Origin: Verrucomicrobiota bacterium
GTDB taxonomy: Bacteria > Verrucomicrobiota > Verrucomicrobiia > Limisphaerales > J093
Reading direction: 5' to 3'
Length of the DNA: 64,000 nt
Assembly: GCA_027493615.1 (NCBI GenBank)
Contig: JAOSKK010000007.1
Span: 62,001 to 126,000, forward strand
Under the pieces are notes generated by a model, which ran no database searches, was not told the DNA's origin, and worked only from the letters and a program-made list of their open reading frames with translations. Both the position numbers and the translations under genes were made by a program. This document shows positions 54,201 to 64,000 of the stretch, piece by piece. How positions within the stretch are numbered: the stretch's first letter is position 1; the number at the start of each line of letters is the position of its first letter.

Positions 54201-56612
54201 TCGTCAGTTGGCCGGCCGGGGTCCCGTTGATGTAGATCCGCGCGGTCGCCCCGTCGTAGGTGCAGCCGACATGGTACCAGACGCCCACTTCGAGATTCAC
54301 GGTGCTGTAGAGGTTGAGGTAGGCGCCAGAGGTCATGTAGATCTGGAAGAGAATGCGTTTGTCGGCTCCAGCCTCTTCCCAGACGTTGTAGTTGCGAGAG
54401 GTGGAGTTCCCTTTGCCCACCAGCCGCGTCCGGTCGCCCGGTTCGCCCTGTTTCTTGAACCAACAGGCGAGGGTGAGGTTTGTCCCCAGCCGGAGATCGG
54501 CTTGATCCGGCACGGTGACCGAGTCGTTCGCCCCGTCGAAACTGAGGGCGCCGGCGCCCACGCGGCCGTTGATCCAGGCCGGCCCGTTGAGCAACGTGCC
54601 GGTGTGTCCACCGCCGGAACTGTCGAACGCCACGCTGCCGTCGCCTTCGTCGAGCTTCCACCAACCCACCGGACCCCGCCCGAGGAGGACAAACGGGGCG
54701 CTAGTGGTGGTGACGCTGTCCGCCATGCCGCTCTTGAAGGCTTTGGCCTTCACGGTCGCGTTCTGGGTCAGGAGGAAGGGCGCGGTGTAGAGGGTCGAGC
54801 CGCTGGTCGGTTCGCTGCCGTTGGTCGTGTAACGGATCGTGGCCCCGCTGGTGCTCGTGCTCAGGGTTACCGAGACGGATCCTGTGAAAACCCCGCCGTA
54901 GGGGGAGATGATCGGCGCCGCGACCTCGAGGCGCTTGCCGGAGCCTCGGGCGCTGGCGATCGCCTGGATCTCAGGCGCCGACAGCGCGCGATTGTACACG
55001 GCGAACTCGTCCATGAGGCCAAAAAAGCTCGCATCGAGGTTGTCGCCCCGCGCCCCGATGGCAATGTCGGAGTTGAACGTGAACGTTGAGGTGTAGGCCG
55101 GCGCCGCGTTGGCCACCCCCGTCCATGTAGAATATGACGGTGGTTCCGGTCTTGGTCACCGCCACGTGATGCCACGCGGTATCGGTGAATCCCATGGTTG
55201 AACTTACGCTGTCAATCCCCACCTTGGTCAGGAACAACCGGCCGTCTTGCCAGATGCCGAAACCGTAACCGGCCCAGCCATAACACACCAGCCCGGCGGT
55301 ACCGCCGGTGTATGTGACGATCGAGCCACTCGAGCGGCGGATCCACCCTTCCACCGTGAAATCCTGCAGGCGCAGGCTCACCCCGGTGCTTAGGCCGACG
55401 CCATCCCCGCTGCCGTCGAGGCCGAAGCCTTGCCCGACCCGCCCGGGCAGGTAGCCGACGTTGCCGGCCAGCGTGCCCGGGTTGTTGCCGAGGCTATCCA
55501 GGGCGTTGTCTTGGGCGGACCACCAGGACACCGCCCCGCTGGGCAGCGGCACCGTGCCGGGGAAATCGTGCAGCGTCGGGTTGGTGCCGCCCTGATACTC
55601 TTGCAGGTTGGTCAGCCCGTCTCCGTCGTAGTCGCCGGCGGCGGTCTGGCTGAGGTTGCCGAAGTACGGGAGCTCCCAGGCATCCGGCAAGCCATCGCCG
55701 TCGCTGTCCGACGGAGGCGGGCCGCCTTCGTTGAACTCCCCGGTGCCGGCGATCTTCCAGTTCAGATCGCTCTGGCCATCCAGGTAGGTGGAGCCGATCT
55801 GCGCCGCGTTGTTCATGAACCAGACCACATTCGCCCCGCTCACCCGGTTACGCCAGAGAATGTCCAGGAGACCATCGGCGTTGAAAGAGCCGGTGCCGAC
55901 GATTTCCCAGGTCGTGTCTGCGCAGGGGTTGATCGTGGCGGAGGACACGTAGGAAGTCCCGTTCATGTACCAGATGGCGTTCTGGCCGGTGACTTGGTGA
56001 CGCCAGAGGATGTCGCGGTGGCCGTCCCCGTTGAAGTCGCCCGTGCCCACGATCCGCCAATTGAGGTCGGTCTGGCTCTGAATGTACGTCCACCCCAGAT
56101 AGGTGGTGTTGTTCATGTACCAAACGACGTTGCCACCGCTCAGGTGGGCGTCGCGCCACAGCAGGTCCAGGTGCCCGTCGCCGTTGAAGTCGCCGGTGCC
56201 CACGATTTCCCCAGTTCAGGTCGGTGCAAGCTTGAAAGGACACCCAAGTGACGTACGCCGGGCCGTTCATGTACCAGAGCACGTTCTGGCCGGTGCCGTA
56301 ATGCCGCCAGACCACGTCGGTGTGCCCATCGCCGTTGAAGTCGCCGGTCGCGACCGCTCGCCAAGCGACCGTCGGTTCGGTCGGCAGGGCGACCGAGGAA
56401 GCGTAGGCGGCACAGCCCTGGAGGTTGCAGGGGCTGCCTTGCATGAGCCAGAGCGAATTGGCGCCCGTGCTGGAGTTGCGCCAGAAGATATCCGTGGTAG
56501 CAGCCGTGCCGGAAGCGACGGTCGAAAAGCCGGCCAGCGCCACGAGGGTCGAGTACAGACCCAACTGCCGGGTTCCCCAGCCGAACGGGCTTCTTCCCGA
56601 AAGTGCTCTCAT
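51219..56612 (-). CDS. Giant secreted protein: FG-GAP/VCBS-like repeats + two LamG + chitobiase/CHB-like + Ig-like + unassigned C-terminal region; frameshifts near 56215, 55125, 52640
   Basis: IVGTGDFNGDGHLDLLWRDAHLSGGNVVWYMNNTTYLGWTYIQSQTDLNWR repeats; SDSDGDGLPDAWELPYFGNLSQTAAGDYDGDGLTNLQEYQ; LamG GFGLDGSGDGVGLSTGVSLRLQDFTVEGWIRRSSG; IRYTTNGSEPTSGSTLYTAPF; second LamG. Confidence 0.8.
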
Positions 56613-56656
56613 CGCCTTTTCCTGGTTCGAAGGGCTTTCTCCGGGTTTGGCTCGCG

Positions 56657-57242
56657 TCAGCGACGCGCGCGTGGGGGTTCGCTCGGGATCATGGCCGGCG
56701 GGAGAAGCTGACTTTCCAAGTCGGCCATGGCGGCCAAGGCCTCGGCCTGCCGCTGCGGTGCCTCGGGGTCGGATACGGCCCCGGCGCGCCCTGCAAAGCC
56801 GGTGAGGCCGGCGAGGCCGGTGACTTGGTTCGTCGCCGCCTGCGGCTCGAAGCCGTCCGCCTCCATCTTGGCCAACAACCCCTCCATCGTTGGCTGGGAT
56901 CGTGGGTTCTGCATGCTGAACTCGGCCGGACGCAGAATCGCAAGCTCGGCCATGGCCTCGATTTCCTTCTCCTCAGGACTTTTGAGCGGAGCCAACTCAC
57001 GTTCCAGTTCCAGCGGGAATTCGATAGCCAGCGCGCTAAGTTCGTCAGCCGCGACCAACGCCCTGAGCCGGTCGTACGCCCGCGCCGCGGTGGGGGGTGG
57101 GGATTTCGCCCCGTCGTCATCCGCCGGCGATTGTGACCAACTTCGCCAAGCGAAGTTAATCGCCAGGCTCGTCAGGAGCATGGACGTAGCCAGGCCGGTG
57201 TAACAAAGGACTGTATGTCCGCGGGGGTGATGCCGTTCATAG
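56657..57242 (-). CDS. Hypothetical single-TM protein, N-terminus frame-uncertain
   Basis: HTVLCYTGLATSMLLTSLAINFAWRSWSQSPADDD...LRALVAADELSALAIEFPLELERELAPLKSPEEKEIEAMAELAILRP. Confidence 0.5.
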
Positions 57243-57937
57243 CGGGGAGAGCTGATCGGAGGTTGAATCTCGGAACGAAAGCGGCGCCCGCCCACGCACC
57301 CGGCCGGAAGCGTGCCCGGCAGGGGTCCTGAAAGCTCGCGATCTGCAGCCTCTTGCGGCAGACCGTCCGCGGTGGTCTGCGTGCGGGGGAAAATCTCCGG
57401 CACTCCTCGCAGGCGCCGGTTCGCCGCCGACGGGAGGCACGTTACGAAGCAAGCGAGAGAGAGACGGGGCAGCGAGTACCGACGTCCTTCTCCCAGCCTC
57501 CATGACGGTTCGAATACTCGCATCGGATCAGGTCGAGTCAATAAGAAAACGCGTATGAAGTGAATCGTACAGGGCGTGTCAAAGAATGATTCAAGAGCAA
57601 TCACTCCGTGGCCAACGCGGCGAGCGCTTGGAGTCGGCGGACGCGCGTTGGCCCAGGCTGGCACGCGGCTGCTCACGTCGGGCGGTGCGAGGGCGCAGGG
57701 GTGCCCGTGCCACGGTGCAGAGGCCGCCCGAACGAGTCCGCCACCCCGACCGCAGCCGGCAGGGGGGAGATCCACCCCAGCGGTGGAGAAGGGGTCCGCA
57801 GCCATTGCATTTGACCTGAGGTTCCACCGCCGAGACTCGGCCGCTGAAGCGGTTGGGCGTCGGGCGGGTTGCCGACGCGAGTCTTGGCCATTGACAACTC
57901 GGAGTACTCAGGGCAGGGAAACCGTTCGTCGTCATCT

Positions 57938-60900
57938 ATGAAACCACATTGTGTCACAAGGATCATCGCATGGGGTCTCCTTCTGGGCACCGTCGTGGCA
58001 AGGGGTGCACCTGTCGCCGAACCACTCTACACGGTTCCCTACGAATACTCCGCGCTTCTCTTCGATGCCGACCGGGCGAGCCTCTATGTGGCTTGGCCTG
58101 GACGTCGGGTGCTGGCCCGACACGACCTGGTCACCGGGGTAGAGGGAGATGCGCTTGCTCTAAGTCTGACCCCGACCGACGTGGCGATGACGCCGAATGG
58201 CCGGTGGCTATTCGTAGGCGAAACTCAGGTCACCGCAGACGGTTATCCGACCGAGCAGCCGGGGAAGATCGCGGAGATCGACCTCGAGACGTTCACCCTG
58301 GTGCGCGAGATCGAGTACGCTTACAGCCCGCGTCACCTGCTGGCGCGGGACGACCGCATCCTGGTCGTCGTGAACCCCAACCCGGTCAACCTGGAGAACG
58401 AGGTGCGGCTTTTCCATGCGGTCACCGGAGCCAGCGCGGGCCGGTTGGTGGTGTCGGGCTACCCGCTGACGCTGGACCCCTCGCAGCAGTCCATCATCGG
58501 CTATGGGCTGGGCAACATCTCGGACCCGAACGTCCGTGTTTTTCTCGTCGCGGAACCGTTGGGGTTCGGGGTGCACTGGAAGAGTCCCGGGACCGACATG
58601 GGCTCGCCTGTCTATGCCTCGCCGGATGGCCAGTTGCTGGTCACGGAGGGGAGCTTTTATCGGGGAGCGGCGAACCAAGCGGCGGAGGACATGACGTTGA
58701 TCCGGACCCCGGAGACGGCGCTGGGCTTCAACCAGGTAGCGCGCTTCGAGCCACCGGAGGGTCGGACGTTTCTCATTGTGGGGGTGGACGGGTTGGCGTT
58801 CTTCCGGCGCGACACGCTGGAACCATTTGCGACCGCTACGGTGGGGAACGCGATGGACGCGGCCTACGATGGCGCATGGGTCTATGCGCTCGCCTTGCAG
58901 GACTGGACGACGGTTCAAATCAGCCGTCTGGCCAATCCGGGGCTAGGAATGGAGGGCAACCAGGCACCGGTGGCCAGCTTCTCGTGGAGCCCGGTCAACC
59001 CCACGGACCGGGACGATGTCCGCTTCGATGCGAGCACGAGCCGCGACGAAGACGGGGCACCGGGCGACCTCCGGTTCCGCTGGGATTTCAACAGCGATGG
59101 CCGTTTCGAGACGGAGCTCAACCCAGACCCCGTGACGTTCCATCGGTTCCGCGCCGCCGGGCCGCAGGGCGTGACGCTGGAAGTGCGCGATCGCCTGGGG
59201 GCGACCACGCGGGTGACGAACCAGTTCACGGTGACGGCTTTGCCCGACCCCGGGGAACCGGGGGTGGCGCACGCGCCCTGGCGAATCCCGTTGCCCTCCA
59301 CGAGTCTGGTCTTTGACCCCGTTCGTCCGGTTCTCTACGCCGCCAACCTGACGAATCGGTCGTTGGTGACGCTGGATCTCCGCACCGGTCAGATGCGGCG
59401 GCAATGGCAGCTCGATGCGCTGGTGAGTGGTCTTGCGGTTCGCCCGGATGGCAGCCGGCTCTACGTCGGACTCACTCTCAGCGACCCAACTATCTATGAT
59501 GCGCAAGGGAGCGGCTGGATCGCGGAGTTCGATTTGGAGCAAGGTAGGAAGGAACGGGCCTTTGCCGTTGAGCTCGGTCCGCTGAGTCTGGTGGCCACCG
59601 ACGCTGGGCGGATTGTGGTCTTCGGAGAATCGACTCCCGAGCGCGAAATCCAGCTTTATGAGGCTGCCAGCGGGGCCCTGCTTTCGAGGCAGCGTCTACA
59701 GGACGCCTCCGCGTTGGCGCTGCATCCGGGGCAAGCGGTCATGTACGCGGCGACCGCCGAGGCGCCGCTGGGGTTGCGGCGCTACTGGCTGGACCCGGAC
59801 ACGGGTTTATTGGGGGCCGGCCAACGCGGGAGTCGTGACGGCCGGCAAGGTGTTTCCCCTGCCGGACGGCCAGCATCTGCTCACGGCCCGGGGGGTGCTG
59901 CTAACCGCTTCACCCGCGCCCCAGGCCGTGGATGATCTGCGACCGGTTCGGGATCTGGGCCTCGGGGCTGTGGTAGCCGCGCTGTCGATGCCAGACCGCG
60001 GATTGCATGGGTTGATTCAATGGACGGGGTGGCTGACCAACAGCCTGGTGTTCTTGCGTGAGGATTGGCAGACCGAGCTGGTGCGGCTGTCCGTCGACCA
60101 TGAAGCACGCGAGCTGGCGCGGTATGACGATCGGTTCTTCTTGGCGGGGTCGACGAAGACCCATACCTGGGTGGAGCAACACCGGATTCCGGCCCGGTTT
60201 GCGGAGGAGGACCTGGCGCCCGAGGTGTCGCTACTCGCGCCCGAAGCAGGCACGGTCGTGTTGCTGGGCAGCACGGTTGAGCTTCGGGCGGAGGTCCGCG
60301 ACGAGGACGGCATCGTGACCCGGGTCAGGTTCCTCAGCGCGAATGAGGAGCTGGGCGAATTGCTGGTGCCACCCTACGTGCTGAACTGGCAGCCGGCTGC
60401 GCCGGGCGAGTACCTGATCTCCGCGATCGCCACCGACAATCTGGGGGTCAGCACCCGGACGGCCCCGGCCCGGCTCATCGTCAATGCGCCGCCAACCATC
60501 AGTCTCAGCGATCCGAACGCGGGTGGTCCGCTGGTTTCCCCGGCGAGCTTCATACTCGAAGCCGAGGCGCACGATCCGGAGGGAGCGATTGGCGAGGTCG
60601 AGTTCCGCTATCTACCTCACCGGGAGGCGCCCGTGCGGCTGGGGGTGGTCAGCACGGCGCCCTACCGCTGGGAGTTGGTGGACTTCATGGGCACAGACGG
60701 TCACGTGGAAGCCGTGGTGCGCGACGACTACGGAGCGAGCGCCGAGGCAACGCGCCCCCTGCGCCTCCTGGGGCCAGTGGGCGATGACTTGCGCCGTCCG
60801 CTTGCGCTGCCGCCCCTCGGGGGCGTGGTTCAGACGAACAACGTAACGGCGACCAAACAGCTTGAGGAGACGCAACGGTTCTGGTTCGACCCGGCGCCGG

Positions 60901-62226
60901 AGCATTCGCTGTGGTGGGCGTGGACCTCCCCGGGCGATGGGGTGCTGCGCTGCTCGACGCGGGGCAGCTCGTTCGATGCCCAGTTACTCATCTTCATGGG
61001 GACCAATGCACCGACCCTCGAGCTCGTCGCCTGGAGCCGCGACCTGATCCCGCACAGCCTCACGAAGGAGCTCAAGGTGGCTGTCAGCGCACAGACCTCG
61101 TACTTGATCGGGGTGGCCAGCGCCCGAGCCGACGCGGCGGGTCTGATCCGGCTCGAAGCGGCCTTCCTGCCAGTCGTCTCCGAGCCGGGGCCGGCACCCC
61201 CAACGATCGGTGGACGAATGCCATTCCCTGACCGGCTCCCCGGTCTCGGCGACCGGCACCAACAGGGGGCCACGGGCGCGGCCAGCCACCCGGGTTCAGG
61301 GTCGGTGATCGCAGACCCCTGGCCCGCGGTGTGGTGGACCTGGACCGCGCCGCGTGCGGGATCCTACCGTCTGTCCACCCGTGGTAGCGACTTTGACACT
61401 CGGCTGGGAGTCGCCTACGAGGTCCGGCCGGGGGTGCTCACCAACTTGGGAGGGAACGACGACGAGCATCCGGCGACCCTCACGAGCCAGTACCGCCTCC
61501 AAGCGGTTCAGGGCCGTGCGTATTACCTCGTCGTGGACGGATTCGCCGGCGCCACGGGCAACATCACGCTGAGCATCGAGCGGCCCGACGAGTTGGGCGC
61601 CCCTGGCAACGATGATTTTGCCAACCGGGGGCAGCTCCAAGGTTCCTTGGCGCTGGTGGCCGGCACGACGTTCGGTGCGACCTTCGAAGCGGGTGAGCCC
61701 ACCCAAATCCTGACCAACACCCCCGCCGGGAGGCTACACGGTCTGGTACTCCTGGACCGCCCCGCGCGACGGCTGGGTGCAGGCGACGGCCCGGCCCGAT
61801 GGTCCCTCGTTGCCGATGAACCTCATGGTGCACCGCGGCCGTGTGCTCGAGGCGCTCTTGCCGGTCGTGCGCGGGCGGCTCGGTTCCCTGGAGTGGTCCT
61901 TCGATGTGGTCGCGCGCTGGTGGGCGTCCGCCGGGGAGACGTACTCCCTGCAGTTGAATTCCAGCAGCGACACCGACTTCCTCGTGGCGGTCAACGCCAC
62001 GTACGATGAGGAACTCCCCCAACTCGGCTGGCGGCGCACGGGCAACCCGCCCGCGCTGGAGCTCCTGCTCACCAGCCCGGGGCGGCGGCGCCTGGAGTTG
62101 GAGGCGACGTCGGATTGGGCCGCCTGGCATCGGGTGGCGGGGTTCTGGCTGGAAGGCACCACCAACCTAGTGGGCGGCTTCGATGGAGCGGCGACCGCGC
62201 GGTTTATCCGCATCCTGGCCTATTGA
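57938..62226 (+). CDS. Giant secreted beta-propeller (YVTN/PQQ-like) + PKD + Ig-like + pre-peptidase-like repeats; frameshifts near 59820 and 61735
   Basis: MKPHCVTRIIAWGLLLGTVVARGAPVAEPLYTVPYEYSALLFDADRASLYVAWPGRRVLARHDL; PVASFSWSPVNPTDRDDVRFDASTSRDEDG (PKD); GNDDFANRGQLQGSLALVAGTTFGATFEAGEP; YLISAIATDNLGVSTRTAP. Confidence 0.85.
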
Positions 62227-62260
62227 GTGTGGGTCGGTGGGCGGTCCGGCGGCGCAGAAA

Positions 62261-62283
62261 GCCCCTCGGGACTGCCGAGGGGC
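62261..62283. terminator. Hairpin after the giant propeller gene
   Basis: GCCCCTCGG-gactg-CCGAGGGGC, perfect 9 bp stem. Confidence 0.7.
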
Positions 62284-62827
62284 GGGGTGGCGGATCGAGG
62301 GCTGGTTCGCGGCTTTCAGCGCAGACCGGCCTCTTGGCTTGAATCGCGCGTGAGCTGCGGACCACTTCAGGCACCAGACCGGGCTAACCGCCCCTTGATT
62401 TACCCGACTGGAGAGTGGGATCGCGGCTGACGCAACCTCAGTGGCCGTTCCCCATTCGACCCGGATGCCAAATGACTTCGGGATGTCCGTTTCTTGTGAT
62501 TTCCGGAGATGCAGCCGGTCGGACTGAGCCGTAGACAGCCGGTTTCACCGTTACCTCGCGCTCGGCTCCTCGCCCACCGTGTGTCACTGCTCCAGGATCT
62601 CCTCCCTCTCCTTGAGCGGCCCTCGGCCGTCGCTGAGTAGGGGGCGGACCCCGTGCTGGTGCGAGTTGTCATTTTGCGGGGGGCGGCCAAGACTGCGGTG
62701 CCCGCGAGTGTTGCCGGACAAGAAGTCCTTGGTGCCGACAGCGGGAGATTGGATCAGGATTTCCCTTGACGCGTGTTCAAGCTGTGAATCAATTTGACAC
62801 AGCATTGTGAACATTTCATCAAATCTG

Positions 62828-64000
62828 ATGACTGCTCTCGCGACCTCACCCACGTTTCGTCTGGCGCTCCTGCTGGTTGCCGGGTGCCATAGCCCGACAT
62901 CAACCGCGCAGCCGGCGAAGCACCTGATCAGTTGGGGTTCGACCAACTACGGCTTGGGCAGCCTACCCGCCCCCACGACGGATGTTGCGCAACTGGCGGC
63001 GGGCGGGAGCCATGCCTTGCTGCTTACGGCGCAGGGCACAGTCCTGGCCTGGGGTGAGACGATGTCCGGACAAAGCGAAGTGCCCGCCGACCTCGGGCTG
63101 GTGCGCGCCGTGGCAGCGGGCGGTAATCACAGCCTGGCGCTGCTTGAAGGCGGTGCGGTTCGCGCCTGGGGCGACAATACTTACGGCCAATGCACAGTGC
63201 CGGCGGACTTGCGGGCGACGGCCATCGCCGGCGGGGGGGCATTCAGCGCTGCGATCCGAACCGACGGAACGCTGGAAGTCTGGGGCTACACGGCCGCCAA
63301 CCCTCCGGTTCCCAGTGAATTCACCAACCTCATTCGCATCGCCGCAGGCGAAATGCACGTGATCGCCCAGCGCCAGGATGGCCAGATCCTGGTCTGGGGC
63401 GGCCACCCCCCGATGCCCGTCCCGGAGGCAGCGACCAACGTCACCGCGCTGGCCGCCGGATCGGTTCACAACCTGGTCTTGCGGGCCGATGGAGTCGTTA
63501 TCACCTGGGGAGTTGACAGTCACGGACAAGTACAGGTGCCTCCGGACCTGACGGAGGTCGTGGCTGTGGCGGCGGGCGGTTACCGGAGCGCGGTCGTACG
63601 ACAGGATGGCAGCGTGGCCGAATGGGGGGATACCCAGTGGTTCCCGATGCCGGGCGGCGTCACCCAGGTAAGCCACCTTGCCCTGGGCGGCATTCATACG
63701 GTGGCCTTCGGTGCCCAGAAGCCATGGGTGACCGTGCAACCCCTCAGCCAACCAGCCTTCAGCGGTCACCCCGTCACCTTCGAGGTCACGGTCTCCGGCA
63801 CTCCGCCGCTGTCGTTTCAGTGGCAGTACGAAGCGACAGATCTACCCGGCGCCACCGAAGCGGTCCTCACGCTGCCGGCCGTGGAACTCACCGACTCGGG
63901 CGCCTATCGCCTCGTGGTCCGCAATGAACTCGGGACCGCGACCAGTGCGGACGCGGTGCTTACGGTCAGCGATGCCCCACCCACGATCCCGGCCCAATCT
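62828..64000 (+). CDS. RCC1-repeat secreted protein with Ig-like domain, truncated by window end
   Basis: DVAQLAAGGSHALLLTAQGTVLAWGETMSGQSEVPADLGLVRAVAAGGNHSLALLEGGAVRAWGDNTYGQCTVP repeats; QPLSQPAFSGHPVTFEVTVSGTPPLSFQWQYEATDLPGATEAVLTLPAVELTDSGAYRLVV. Confidence 0.88.
   Translation, partial: MTALATSPTFRLALLLVAGCHSPTSTAQPAKHLISWGSTNYGLGSLPAPTTDVAQLAAGGSHALLLTAQGTVLAWGETMSGQSEVPADLGLVRAVAAGGNHSLALLEGGAVRAWGDNTYGQCTVPADLRATAIAGGGAFSAAIRTDGTLEVWGYTAANPPVPSEFTNLIRIAAGEMHVIAQRQDGQILVWGGHPPMPVPEAATNVTALAAGSVHNLVLRADGVVITWGVDSHGQVQVPPDLTEVVAVAAGGYRSAVVRQDGSVAEWGDTQWFPMPGGVTQVSHLALGGIHTVAFGAQKPWVTVQPLSQPAFSGHPVTFEVTVSGTPPLSFQWQYEATDLPGATEAVLTLPAVELTDSGAYRLVVRNELGTATSADAVLTVSDAPPTIPAQS

Overview
GC-rich bacterial chromosome window, probably from the PVC/Verrucomicrobia group. 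This is inferred from DUF1549/DUF1553 + DUF1501 genes, Gfo/Idh/MocA TAT proteins, large LamG/HAF/FG-GAP exoproteins and dispersed short palindromes; no 16S rRNA is present. Left edge: a minus-strand type I restriction-modification locus (hsdM-hsdS-...-hsdR). The hsdS-hsdR gap holds toxin-antitoxin (TA) debris: an orphan, frame-broken HicB, and a DarG-like macro-domain gene split by a ~650 bp insertion. The insertion carries an opposite-strand Unstab_antitox/RelE-ParE pair and ends in a 22-bp-arm imperfect palindrome. Middle: mostly core and metabolic genes (agmatine pathway amidase, sensor kinase, DUF1549/DUF1501, PilT-like ATPase, PyrK, glycyl-radical activase, Xaa-Pro peptidase, glycosidase, FolC, aminotransferase, APC permease, sigma factor module, PTS EIIC, PurD). 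Right 22 kb: a tRNA-Met 3'-half remnant, a phage-tail-hub-like gene truncated at a 157 bp element with 23 bp terminal inverted repeats, and several very large secreted multidomain proteins. At least three families of dispersed palindromic repeats occur, several placed directly 3' of CDSs, plus degenerate heptanucleotide arrays. Many genes carry 1-nt indels at G/C/A homopolymers, so most apparent pseudogenes are probably long-read consensus errors. The macro-gene split is not explained this way.
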